64,000 bases of DNA, taken from Gilliamella sp. wkB112 (GTDB lineage: Bacteria > Pseudomonadota > Gammaproteobacteria > Enterobacterales > Orbaceae). Both the position numbers and the translations under genes were made by a program. The stretch spans positions 62,001 through 126,000 of the forward strand of contig NZ_LZGL01000017.1 of the NCBI RefSeq assembly GCF_001690685.1, given 5' to 3'. Of the stretch, positions 49,434 to 56,461 are shown one piece after another; the first letter of the stretch is position 1, and the number at the start of each line of letters is the position of its first letter. The notes beneath the pieces were generated by a model. It had not been told where the DNA came from. It saw only the letters and a program-made list of their open reading frames with translations, and ran no database searches.

Positions 49434-50060
49434 TCAGGCCGTTTGAACAAAAAATATACCTGCATCATTTTCATCAATAATATTTTTTCTTAAAAACAAA
49501 TATCCAATAGCATCAGAAAGATATAAGGCACTTCCATCATAAGGAGGGAGGTCACGAGAATATACTTGACATATAAATCTATATTCATCTTCTAAGGCCT
49601 TACAGCCCGAAAGTCCTTTAGGGTATTTTTTTGAAACTAGTGAAAATGAAGGAAAGCTAGACTCTTCAATTTCTGTTTTTTCTATTTTCATATCTTTACT
49701 TTCAAATATGTTATTATGTTTTTTTAATATATCTTGATTACTAATAGTCACTCTAGTAAAACCTGACTTTATATAATTCAACTCTTTTTCATCACCAAAA
49801 AAAACAATATCATCTAAAAAATATCTTTGGGGATTATATGTCGAAAATATTGATAGAAATTTATCTTTTGGCAAATTAATATAATCGATCAGATTATTTA
49901 ATTTATTAGTATCAATTGTTAATAAAAGGGCTAAGTCTTCTCCTAATGGATTTTTAGGCCAATTATTTTGCCAAAATGCTCCTCCTCCAAATTTGATACC
50001 ACTATTTTGTATATCATTATTCTGTTTGTGAGTCAGTCTATATAATTCTTGCTTAGTCAA
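49434..50060 (-). CDS. Probable immunity protein, YwqG/DUF1963-like
   Basis: 208 residues from a TTG at 50060, with GGGG nine bases upstream, only 5 bases after the stop of a broken Rhs toxin tail. The N-terminal segment SGIKFGGGAFWQNNWPKNP followed by LALLLTIDTNKL resembles the GG-x-W-P and L-x-Q-I/L-D pattern of YwqG (DUF1963) proteins, some of which occur as immunity proteins in polymorphic toxin loci. The assignment is by motif and context only. Confidence 0.55.
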   Translation of the reverse strand: MTKQELYRLTHKQNNDIQNSGIKFGGGAFWQNNWPKNPLGEDLALLLTIDTNKLNNLIDYINLPKDKFLSIFSTYNPQRYFLDDIVFFGDEKELNYIKSGFTRVTISNQDILKKHNNIFESKDMKIEKTEIEESSFPSFSLVSKKYPKGLSGCKALEDEYRFICQVYSRDLPPYDGSALYLSDAIGYLFLRKNIIDENDAGIFFVQTA

Positions 50061-50065
50061 TTTAT

Positions 50066-50252
50066 TTAGCCCCGCATTTCTGTTGTGTTAGGTTTCTTTG
50101 AAGTTATTTTATCGTAGAAGTTTCTGGCTTGCTGCTTAAGAGTTGCTATTTTTCCTTCCGGAATACCTGACCTACGCATAGCTTGTATTGTAATGCAAGC
50201 CTGTTTCATGATCTAGGTATTGTCCTTGGTATCTTAAGTTTTGGTCAAAATT
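50066..50252 (-). pseudogene. Broken Rhs core end plus toxin tail
   Basis: Read on the minus strand, 50252-50172 gives NFDQNLRYQGQYLDHETGLHYNT, the YD-repeat signature at the end of Rhs cores, then stops (TAG). In another frame the sequence continues as AMRRSGIPEGKIATLKQQ and ARNFYDKI, stopping at 50066: a C-terminal toxin tail. The core signature FRFYDPxxGRF and the conserved DPxGL junction are missing, so a deletion and frameshift join core to tail. Confidence 0.75.
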
Positions 50253-50463
50253 AGTAAATTACCCCTTAATGAAGAAGGCAAATAAATTAACACATTATAC
50301 AAGCTTATTTTTACTATAATTTTTTATTAAAACTGTAAAAATGCATCATTTTTTATAATAAAAAACAAAAGCTCTAAACAAATCATTTAATGATGCATTT
50401 CCTAATTGTTCTTTAGCGTTTTTAACTAAATCTTCAATTGCCGCTCAATCCAAAGTTTCTATC
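50244..50463 (-). repeat. Rhs-island repeat, copy 1
   Basis: 220 bases homologous to 51756-52049 and 53816-54108. On the minus strand it is the 3' part of a small immunity gene (ending NDAFLQF) and the A/T-rich spacer up to the Rhs core F-D-x-x sequence. This copy carries the nonsense codon of copy 2 plus a 1-base insertion in a T-run, and its left homology ends at 50463 where another immunity pseudogene is joined. Confidence 0.85.
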
Positions 50464-50709
50464 ATTAGATACATCCTACTTTATAGTTTTATCTCCATTA
50501 ATGATAATTGCTTTATTTTTCTGTATATTAAATAGGATTATAACAATAGCAATTTCTTTTCTATTTTTCAAACAAGTAGCTATTATTTTGTCTTTACTCT
50601 CTAAAATATATTGCTAATTTTCAAATGTCCAAGAAACAGCTAAAGGGTATCTATCTAAAACTATTTTTGTCTGCATTTCATTATAGATTAGCTTAAAATC
50701 ATTTATCAT
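50464..50709 (-). pseudogene. Broken copy of the 135-residue immunity gene
   Basis: Roughly 90% identical to 49055-49298. The ATG at 50709 overlaps the stop of the upstream toxin tail (CCATGATAA). The coding frame MINDFKLIYNEMQ ends at a TAG where the intact copy has AAG (FEN-K-Q to FEN-stop, about codon 31). The 3' third is replaced by the tail of a different immunity gene. Confidence 0.85.
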
Positions 50710-50968
50710 GGACAACCATCTACTTCTGATATTGGCCTTGGCTCACCCACTGGCTCAAGCCTTGCTCTGTCTGAGTAATTCAATATTTGCACTTGAGATC
50801 TCCCGCCAGAATATACTCCTCCATCGTATATTTGTGGCCCTACTGGTCCAATCTGTACTTGTGCTCTTTTTGGAATATGAAACTGCTGTACATAAGATAT
50901 TTCTGGTTTAAATTGAGGAATAACTGCTAGCTTATTTCGAACATAATTTATATTAAGGATATAGCTTT
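50706..50968 (-). pseudogene. Polymorphic toxin C-terminal fragment (glycine-rich, NAD-toxin-like)
   Basis: Open minus frame without a start: NKLAVIPQFKPEISYVQQF, HIPKRAQVQIGPVGPQIYD, GGVYSGGRSQVQILNYSD, ending RPISEVDGCP. The IGPVGPQ and GG-x-SQVQIL pattern resembles the C-terminal part of secreted toxins of the TNT or ADP-ribosyltransferase-like groups; this match is by eye and uncertain. It lacks an Rhs core and start, and overlaps the ATG of the immunity pseudogene by 4 bases, a typical toxin-immunity junction. Confidence 0.6.
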
Positions 50969-51040
50969 AAACTTAGTTAGGTTTATCGCTTTCTAAACAT
51001 AACTAAGATGGCTTATTTTTTCTTATTCCCTTAAACAAAA

Positions 51041-51469
51041 CTAAGGTTGGTTAGTATAACTTATTGAATATCTTGATGCTAATAACTCAATATAGCTATC
51101 ATTTCCTATAATTAAATAATGAGATAGATTTAGTCTATGTTTAGGATCATATTTTTCAAGTGACTGCTGTAGTAAAGTAGAGTTTTTTACCTGATAAAAT
51201 CCGATGATCTCAGAGTAATTAGAAGATCTGGAACTATTTGATTCTATTTTATAGTTTTCATAATTTAACTCATAATAATTTAATGTAATACATTTGAGCT
51301 CTGCCACAACTTCGAAAAAAATCTGTATTGGATAATATTTTTTTTCGATACCATTTTCATTAGAGAGGACATCAAGCAATATTTTTGCTCCCCCTCTTTC
51401 ACTATAAAATACATTTATATCTGTTGTTGATATTTTAAAAGGTACATCTTCAGGAATCAAAATATGCAA
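51041..51469 (-). CDS. Probable immunity protein (142 residues)
   Basis: From a TTG at 51469 with AGGAG seven bases upstream and 10 bases after the stop of a broken Rhs toxin tail. 142 residues, beta-rich, cytoplasmic, with no recognised family (features VFYSERGGAKILLDVL and HYLIIGNDSYIELLASRYS). The last 15 codons of a second copy survive at 54143-54190. Immunity role inferred from position. Confidence 0.6.
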   Translation of the reverse strand: MHILIPEDVPFKISTTDINVFYSERGGAKILLDVLSNENGIEKKYYPIQIFFEVVAELKCITLNYYELNYENYKIESNSSRSSNYSEIIGFYQVKNSTLLQQSLEKYDPKHRLNLSHYLIIGNDSYIELLASRYSISYTNQP

Positions 51470-51479
51470 TTATTTTCTC

Positions 51480-51764
51480 CTATTTACAACCATTATCAGC
51501 ATGAACTCCTTGAATAAAACCTGTCCCATCTTTATTCTGTGTTATTGATATCAAAGTACTAAAATTTGGTGCAATTCTATCTTGTCCAAAATGTAAATCT
51601 TTAGAAAATGGTGTTATTTCTCCATTTGAAAAAGGATCAAATTAACTAAATCCCCAAGGGTCAATTCAGCTTATGGGATTAGGTGCATACTAATATAGAT
51701 TGTAACCACCTAATAACCTAATTGGGACGGGCTGAGTAAACCTTCCTATATCATGGTCAAAATT
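51480..51764 (-). pseudogene. Rhs C-terminal tip with three in-frame stops
   Basis: The minus frame reads FDHDIGRFTQPVPIRLLGG-YNLY-stop-YAPNPIS-stop-IDPWGFS-stop-FDP, then ITPFSKDLHFGQDRIAP and a tail ending GVHADNGCK at 51480. The Rhs core end (D-I-G-R-F-x-x-x-D-P-I-G-L-x-G-G-x-N-L-Y-x-Y-x-P-N-P-x-x-x-x-D-P-x-G) is fully recognisable despite three nonsense codons, so this is a dead toxin. The following 142-residue immunity gene is intact. Confidence 0.9.
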
Positions 51765-52049
51765 AGTAAATTAACCCTTAATAAAGAAGACAAATAAATT
51801 AACACATTATACGAGCTTATTTTTACTATAACTTTTTATTAAAACTGTAAAAATGCATCATTTTTATAATAAAAAACAAAAGCTCTAAACAAATCATTTA
51901 ATGATGTATTTCCTAATTGTTCTTTAGCGTTTTCAACTAAATCTTCAATTGCCGCTCAATCCAAAGTTTCTATCCAACCATTTTCCTTGGCTTGTTTAGG
52001 TAGAAAATCATCATAATCTGGAGGAAAATCTGAACTATCCAATGAAAAT
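51756..52049 (-). repeat. Rhs-island repeat, copy 2
   Basis: 294 bases, about 90% identical to copy 3 (53816-54108) and, over 220 bases, to copy 1. In copies 2 and 3 the homology continues leftward into the Rhs core end, so the unit spans immunity-gene 3' end, spacer and next Rhs tip. Confidence 0.85.
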
Positions 52050-52159
52050 ATACCTTGAGTATTTAAATTCCAATCAACTATATCTGGTGGAAGATAAAAC
52101 CAAGTTTGAGGATTTTCATTAGGTTTTGATAATACTTCACCTATAGATATTAATTTCAT
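51838..52159 (-). pseudogene. Immunity-like gene with nonsense codon (intact 5' end)
   Basis: The ATG at 52159 has GGAG upstream and starts MKLISIGEVLSKPNENPQTW, then YLPPDIVDWNLNTQGIFSLD. Translation stops at 51956 after GWIETLD (TGA), where copy 3 continues DEVTIEDLVENAKEQL. Beyond the stop the frame is open to FYYKNDAFLQF at 51838, so the ancestral protein had about 107 residues. Small acidic protein; I suspect a DUF7716-like family but am not certain. Confidence 0.7.
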
Positions 52160-52340
52160 ATTTTCTCCATTAAAAGTCATTATTAACAATAACCACTAAG
52201 TTTTTTTAAACTATCTTCCGAATTTGGATACAAAATCCCCTGAGCAGGTTCAAAAGCTCTTTGTTAAGGTCTTGGTACAAGTACTATTTTACTCAAGTCT
52301 TAGACATTTGGACATCCCTCTCTACCTCGATTAATAGTTT

Positions 52341-52409
52341 TTAAAAATATTTATCTTGCTTATTTTCAAATTGAGTAGGAGATAAATAGTCTAAATGCTA
52401 ATGTTTTTG
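52341..52409 (-). mobile_element. IS3-family transposase C-terminal scrap
   Basis: The minus frame gives QKH-stop-HLDYLSPTQFENKQ then DKYF and a stop. H-x-x-L-x-Y-x-S-P-x-x-F-E is the C-terminal signature of IS3-group OrfB transposases. Only about 22 codons survive, with an internal stop and no recognisable ends. Confidence 0.6.
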
Positions 52410-52464
52410 CTCAACTATACAATATGTTATTGCACTACTCCAAGCTAGTTCTAATAAAGTATTA

Positions 52465-52839
52465 TTACTCTTCAAATTCAATCCATTCCTTGATATCATC
52501 AATAACCAAATGCAACCATGCCCAAAAATCTGGCAACACCTGCAATACATCAACTCCTGAAGGGGTCCAACCGTTAAGTAAATAAATATTTTCAACTTGG
52601 TTGGAGCTGTTTATATTAAACCCCGCGAGTATGTCATTATCCTGCCGTCTAGCAAAAATAAGCAAATTTTTATCTAACACATTAGGCCATTTTTCCTCTG
52701 TAAAGAAACAATCATCTATTTTTAAATAATACCAAGGTTGTAACTGACTAAAAGCATCAAATCCAACTAACTTACTCTTAATTAACCAATTATATTCTTT
52801 TGGAAAAATTATTTTTCCATTCTCATTCTCTATAGTCAT
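52465..52839 (-). CDS. Probable immunity protein, SUKH (SMI1/KNR4)-like
   Basis: 124 residues from the ATG at 52839 with GGAGAA upstream, 4 bases after the stop of a toxin tail (TGATGTAATG). Features LLIFARRQDNDILAGFNI, YLLNGWTPSGVDVLQVL and FWAWLHLVIDDIKEW resemble SUKH-superfamily immunity proteins (I-F-x-x-x-x-x-D-x-x-x-F, W-x-W). Probably functional; its toxin is truncated. Confidence 0.6.
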   Translation of the reverse strand: MTIENENGKIIFPKEYNWLIKSKLVGFDAFSQLQPWYYLKIDDCFFTEEKWPNVLDKNLLIFARRQDNDILAGFNINSSNQVENIYLLNGWTPSGVDVLQVLPDFWAWLHLVIDDIKEWIEFEE

Positions 52840-52843
52840 TACA

Positions 52844-53017
52844 TCATTCTCCTATGGATAACCCCCCTCTACCTCGATTATTTGCCATATTTTTATTATC
52901 ATTTAATGCTTCAGTTTTTGAATTAAAACAATCCTTAAAATATGTCTGTCTGGTTTCTGGTCGAGTTGAGTTATTATGATCAAAAGAGCTAACTCTATTA
53001 AAATACTCAAAAGTAAA
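52844..53017 (-). pseudogene. Polymorphic toxin C-terminal fragment
   Basis: Open minus frame without start: FTFEYFNRVSSFDHNNST, RPETRQTYFKDCFNS, then NMANNRGRGGLSIGE and a stop at 52844. Position immediately before the SUKH-like gene and the conserved look of the tail mark it as a displaced toxin tip. The end (NRGR) is partly repeated near 52320-52340. Toxin family unknown. Confidence 0.55.
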
Positions 53018-53040
53018 TCATTACCTTAAGTGAACATAAG

Positions 53041-53329
53041 TTATTTTTTTGTATCAGTATCATACTCTTTCACTGTATCAATATAATGTATTAAATCATT
53101 GTCTGCTATTTCATCAAGAGTCGCGGGAATGATCCTTTCTTTCAAAATAATATCAAGCGTTTTATTAAAATCTCCTACAGTCTCAATTGAGTTCCAAAAA
53201 AGAGCGTATTCCGAGCAATAAAAATATATTTTATTATTATGAAACTCTGGAATAATACAAAACTCCACACCATCACTTTGTCGTTCATTCGCATTTTTAT
53301 CCAAAAAAAACAAAATATACTATTTTCAT
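53041..53329 (-). pseudogene. Immunity-like gene frameshifted in a T-run near its start
   Basis: ATG at 53329 (AGGA 9 bases upstream) reads MKIVYFVFF then stops, because of a run of eight T (A at 53303-53310). Removing one T joins this start to the long frame LDKNANERQSDGVEFCIIPE to VKEYDTDTKK, about 95 residues. It may be a real frameshift, a slippage-controlled gene or a sequencing error. It follows the Rhs tip at 53426-53830, so it is the presumed antidote of that toxin. Family not recognised. Confidence 0.6.
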
Positions 53330-53425
53330 ATTCAAGCATCCTAAAAAATTAATTATTTTACAGCGTCTAAGGAAAGCTTATGATTACTTTACTTGTGTTT
53401 GCTTCTACTACTATTCTTATATTAT

Positions 53426-53830
53426 TTATGGTCTGCCCATGACCTGGTAATGAAGGATTTCCTTCTTGCCCCATCCAGCATTAGGTGATGGTACATCATA
53501 AACCCATCTATTTCCTTGAATAGTTGGTTGAAGCCCCATATCCTGAGATCTTCCCCATGCATTAGCCGTTTGATTTATACCATTTTCATTAAAAACCCAA
53601 TGAGCAACATTTCTATTGGGATCATCAACATTATGCCTTCTTATATGATTCTTTCTGCTTAACCCCTGAGCATCTTTATCTGCATTCCATTGCAAACATT
53701 TTTTCCACCCCCAGGGATCATCAACCCAAGCTATAGAATTAGGGGCATATTGATAAAGATTAAATCTACCTAATAATCCAATGAGGTCAGGCTGAGTAAA
53801 CCTTCCTATATCATAGTCAAAATTAGTAAA
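53426..53830 (-). pseudogene. Detached Rhs C-terminal tip with apparently complete toxin domain
   Basis: Open minus frame without a start codon in context: TNFDYDIGRFTQPDLIGLLG, NLYQYAPNSIAWVDDPWGW (the Rhs core end), then a 94-residue variable domain: LSRKNHIRRHNVDDPNRN, VAHWVFNENGINQT, WGRSQDMGLQPTIQGNRWV, PNAGWGKKEILHYQVMGRP. No stop interrupts it. The conserved histidines and RHN/DDP cluster suggest a nuclease-like active site, but the family was not recognised. The full rhs gene is missing, so it can be expressed only after recombination or from an internal start. Confidence 0.8.
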
Positions 53831-54108
53831 TTAACCCTTAATGAAGAAGGCAAATAAATTAACACATTATACGAGCTTATTTTTACTATAACTTTTTATT
53901 AAAACTGTAAAAATGCATCATTTTTATAATAAAAAACAAAAGCTCTAAACAAATCAGTTAATAATAGCTTCCCTAATTGCTCTTTAGCGTTTTCAACTAA
54001 ATCTTCAATTGTCACTTCATCTAAAGTTTCTATCCAACCATTTTTCTTGACTTGTTTAGCTAGAAAATCATTAGAATCTAGAGGGAAATCTGAACTATCC
54101 AATGAAAA
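53816..54108 (-). repeat. Rhs-island repeat, copy 3
   Basis: 293 bases homologous to copies 1 and 2. It contains the immunity-gene 3' part in the uninterrupted version and joins the Rhs tip at 53426-53830. Confidence 0.85.
53899..54108 (-). pseudogene. 5'-truncated copy of the immunity-like gene at 51838-52159
   Basis: Frame SLDSSDFPLDSNDFLAKQV, then KKNGWIETLDEVTIEDLVE, ending FYYKNDAFLQF at 53899. It keeps the sense codon (GAA) at the position where copies 1 and 2 have TGA, so this is the ancestral 3' half. The 5' half is gone: upstream sequence is the tail of a different immunity gene. Confidence 0.75.
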
Positions 54109-54142
54109 GCTAATATATGATACTACTGGTTAATTTGTTTTA

Positions 54143-54190
54143 TTAAAATTTTGATGCTAATAACTCAATATAGCTAACATTCCCTATAAT
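54143..54190 (-). pseudogene. Last codons of a second 142-residue immunity gene
   Basis: The minus frame reads IIGNVSYIELLASKF then TAA, matching IIGNDSYIELLASRY at the end of the intact gene at 51041-51469. Only about 16 codons remain. Confidence 0.7.
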
Positions 54191-54191
54191 C

Positions 54192-54210
54192 AGACAGGTT
54201 TAACCTGTCT
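54192..54210. terminator. Small hairpin after the 54244-54687 frame
   Basis: 9-bp arms AGACAGGTT / AACCTGTCT with a single central T, 34 bases beyond the stop. No strong T-run, so termination is only possible. Confidence 0.3.
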
Positions 54211-54243
54211 AGAGGATATATTTATTTCTCATATCATTTAGTC

Positions 54244-54687
54244 TCAACTACATTGTAAACCAGTACAAAACTCATAAAATGATGGTGCAACATTAACTTT
54301 ATGCATTAAAAAGTTAATAGGTTCAATATATTCTATTTTCCCTGTATCCATATCAACCCAGTAGTCATGACCAGCAGCACTAGATGCAAAAGGAAAATGT
54401 GTTTCTGCATAAATACTTAGTACATTGCGGTAACTTTTACCTGCTTCCCAAGTATCCGGAAAGTTTGTTTGAAAATAGTTTCTTATTTTATCAATTGTCT
54501 TACGCTTTTCATTCCACTTTTTTATTAAAGAAGAAAGGTATTCGTTTTCATCTTGCTCATCAGTAACAGGGATATAGTAGAAAGAGTCTACATCCATTAA
54601 ATTATATTCATTTGAATGAACTTCGTAAAACTTATCTCTACATATAAACGTATGTTTTTCAAATATACCTCCGTTATTTTGACAATA
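54244..54687 (-). pseudogene. Immunity-like gene truncated at the right direct repeat
   Basis: About 148 codons from the repeat junction to TGLQCS. Soluble; features FYEVHSNEYNLMDVDSFYYI, FPDTWEAGKSYRNVLSIY, GHDYWVDMDTGKIEYIEP. The frame can be opened from a TTG at 54702, but those first codons lie in the direct repeat and belong to the DUF4865 3' end read backwards. An internal CGGAGG has no start codon in frame after it. Hence the true 5' end has probably been lost at the junction. Family not recognised. Confidence 0.6.
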
Positions 54688-54900
54688 ACTTTCTTTAAAC
54701 AAAGGTCAATTACTACCAATCATAATTTGTATACGGTACTGCACCTTTCTTTAGGATAAGTCATTACCCTAAAAATTATTACTAATACACAGTTACAGTG
54801 ACTTAGAACCAAACGATATTACATAAAAAAAATAAGGAGCCAGCAAATCCAAAACATAACCTTACTTTAAATAAAGCAAAAAATTTAATTGCCAAAATAG
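54688..54900 (+). repeat. Direct repeat flanking the Rhs island, right copy
   Basis: Same sequence as 48381-48590. Carries the last 24 codons of the DUF4865 gene without the rest of it. Its end supplies the -35 region and the first three bases of the marR operator. Confidence 0.9.
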
Positions 54901-54930
54901 TTTCATTTGATATAGTTACAAATGAAACTA
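54898..54930. promoter_or_regulatory. MarR-type operator and promoter
   Basis: Perfect 12-bp inverted repeat TAGTTTCATTTG / CAAATGAAACTA with a 9-base spacer. A promoter overlaps it: TTGCCA at 54889-54894, 16 bases, TATAGT at 54911-54916 inside the spacer. Binding by the downstream MarR protein would block its own operon. Confidence 0.75.
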
Positions 54931-54948
54931 TTTTATAAGGTGCTGATT

Positions 54949-55443
54949 ATGGCTATTGAAATTACTACGGTAGAAAAGATCATTCATAAATTTCAATCTC
55001 GAGGGTTTTCTGCCAAATATGATGAAATCTATTTAACTCGTTTATTACAGTTCAGCACTGAGGCTCTACTCGAAAATCTTAATGAAATCTACAAAAAGCA
55101 CCAACTCGACGACAAACTATTTGCCGTGCTTTTAGTGGTTCAATGGCACCACCCCGAAGGGGTTAAACCTTCACAAATTAGTGAACTAACTAACTTTTCC
55201 CGAGTACAAATCACCCGCTTTGTCGATGCTCTAGTTGCTAACGATTTAGTTGCTCGTAAACAAGTTCCTAACGATCGCCGTTCGCATTGGTTGATCCTAA
55301 CTGATAAGGGCAGTAACTTTTTTCAAAAACAAATGCCACCAATCGAGAAAAAAATTGTTGCTGCCTGGCAAGTTATTACGGCAGAAGAACGCCAACAATT
55401 ACGCACTATTTTACACAAACTGTTAAAACACATTGCCCAATAA
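54949..55443 (+). CDS. MarR-family transcriptional regulator
   Basis: 164 residues from the ATG at 54949 (AAGGTG upstream). The ATG at 54922 lies inside the operator and is rejected. The winged helix is at about 60-130 (VKPSQISELTNFSRVQITRFVDALVANDLVARKQVPNDRRSHWLILTDKG, read in two parts). It heads the ybhGFSR exporter operon, where E. coli has the TetR-type CecR, so the likely role is ligand-responsive repression of the exporter. Confidence 0.88.
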   Translation: MAIEITTVEKIIHKFQSRGFSAKYDEIYLTRLLQFSTEALLENLNEIYKKHQLDDKLFAVLLVVQWHHPEGVKPSQISELTNFSRVQITRFVDALVANDLVARKQVPNDRRSHWLILTDKGSNFFQKQMPPIEKKIVAAWQVITAEERQQLRTILHKLLKHIAQ

Positions 55444-55461
55444 TCTAAGCGAGAATAACCA

Positions 55462-56451
55462 ATGAAAAAGAAACGCAGCATAATAATCGCATTAGTGGTA
55501 ATTGCAGCCCTGGGGTATGGTGTGTGGCTAGTTTGCAAAAGCACTCCGCCACTAGTATTGTATGGTAATGTCGACATTCGCACCGTTAATAGTAGTTTTC
55601 GGGTGACCGGGCGCTTACTGCACTTAGCCAATGAAGAAGGCAACCATGTTAAACAAGGCGATCTGCTAGCTAAACTCGATTCCGAACCTTACCAAATCGC
55701 CTTAGCACAAGCAAAAGCCAACTTAATGATGCAACAAGCCCAGCTTGATTTAGTCACCACCGGCTACCGTAAAGAAGAAGTCGCCCAAGCCGCGGCACAA
55801 GTATTACAATACCAAGCTACTTATGATTATGCTGAAAGCAATTATCAGCGTATGGCAAAATTAATTAAATCCGCCTCGATATCCAAAGATCAGCTTGATA
55901 ACAGCTTAACCTTACGCAACCAAGCCCAAGCAAACTTACAAACAGCTAAACAAAAACTTGATCAATTAACTAATGGTTACCGCAAAGAAGAGATTGAAGC
56001 AGCTCAAGCCTCCGTCGCTGAGGCTAAAGCGCAGTTAGATCAAGCAGAGCTTAATTTGGCCGATACTGAACTTTATGCCCCGTCCAATGGTACCATTTTA
56101 ACCCGCGCAGTGGAACCGGGCACCATGTTAAGCGCTGGCTCGCCTGTTTATGCCATATCCTTAGATCAACCAGTTTGGGTACGGGCTTATATTGACGAAG
56201 TCAACTTAGCACAAGCCATTCCCGGCCGTGAAGTTTACATTTATACCGATGGCCGACCCGATCAGGCCTATATCGGCAAAATTGGCTTTGTGTCGCCTAC
56301 AGCTGAATTTACACCTAAAACCGTTGAAACACCGGTATTACGCACCGATCTGGTCTATCGCTTACGCATCCAGATTAATGCCACCGGCAACGGTCAAGCC
56401 GATGATCTGTTACGGCAAGGCATGCCGGTGACCATTAAATTTAATCAGTAA
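55462..56451 (+). CDS. ybhG: HlyD-family periplasmic adaptor YbhG
   Basis: Membrane-fusion protein linking an ABC exporter to the outer membrane. 329 residues (E. coli YbhG 332). N-terminal membrane anchor at 5-25, biotinyl-lipoyl half [18 protein letters not shown], a long coiled-coil hairpin at about 80-200 with two GYRKEE turns, the second lipoyl half [20 protein letters not shown], and the beta-barrel ending [15 protein letters not shown]. Third in order after the operator and marR. More GC-rich than the island next to it. Confidence 0.93.
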   Translation: MKKKRSIIIALVVIAALGYGVWLVCKSTPPLVLYGNVDIRTVNSSFRVTGRLLHLANEEGNHVKQGDLLAKLDSEPYQIALAQAKANLMMQQAQLDLVTTGYRKEEVAQAAAQVLQYQATYDYAESNYQRMAKLIKSASISKDQLDNSLTLRNQAQANLQTAKQKLDQLTNGYRKEEIEAAQASVAEAKAQLDQAELNLADTELYAPSNGTILTRAVEPGTMLSAGSPVYAISLDQPVWVRAYIDEVNLAQAIPGREVYIYTDGRPDQAYIGKIGFVSPTAEFTPKTVETPVLRTDLVYRLRIQINATGNGQADDLLRQGMPVTIKFNQ

Positions 56452-56461
56452 CGGTAATTTT

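Noticed and set aside
50708..50911. Plus-strand frame of 67 codons
   Set aside because: Shadow of the minus-strand toxin tail, which has clear toxin-like composition and an overlapping immunity start.
50244..54108. CRISPR array
   Set aside because: The repeated units are 220-290 bp, coding in part, and irregularly spaced; there are no cas genes.
48381..54900. The direct repeats as att sites of an integrative element or prophage
   Set aside because: There is no integrase, excisionase or phage gene between them, and the repeat is 210 bases of host gene sequence, which fits homologous duplication better.
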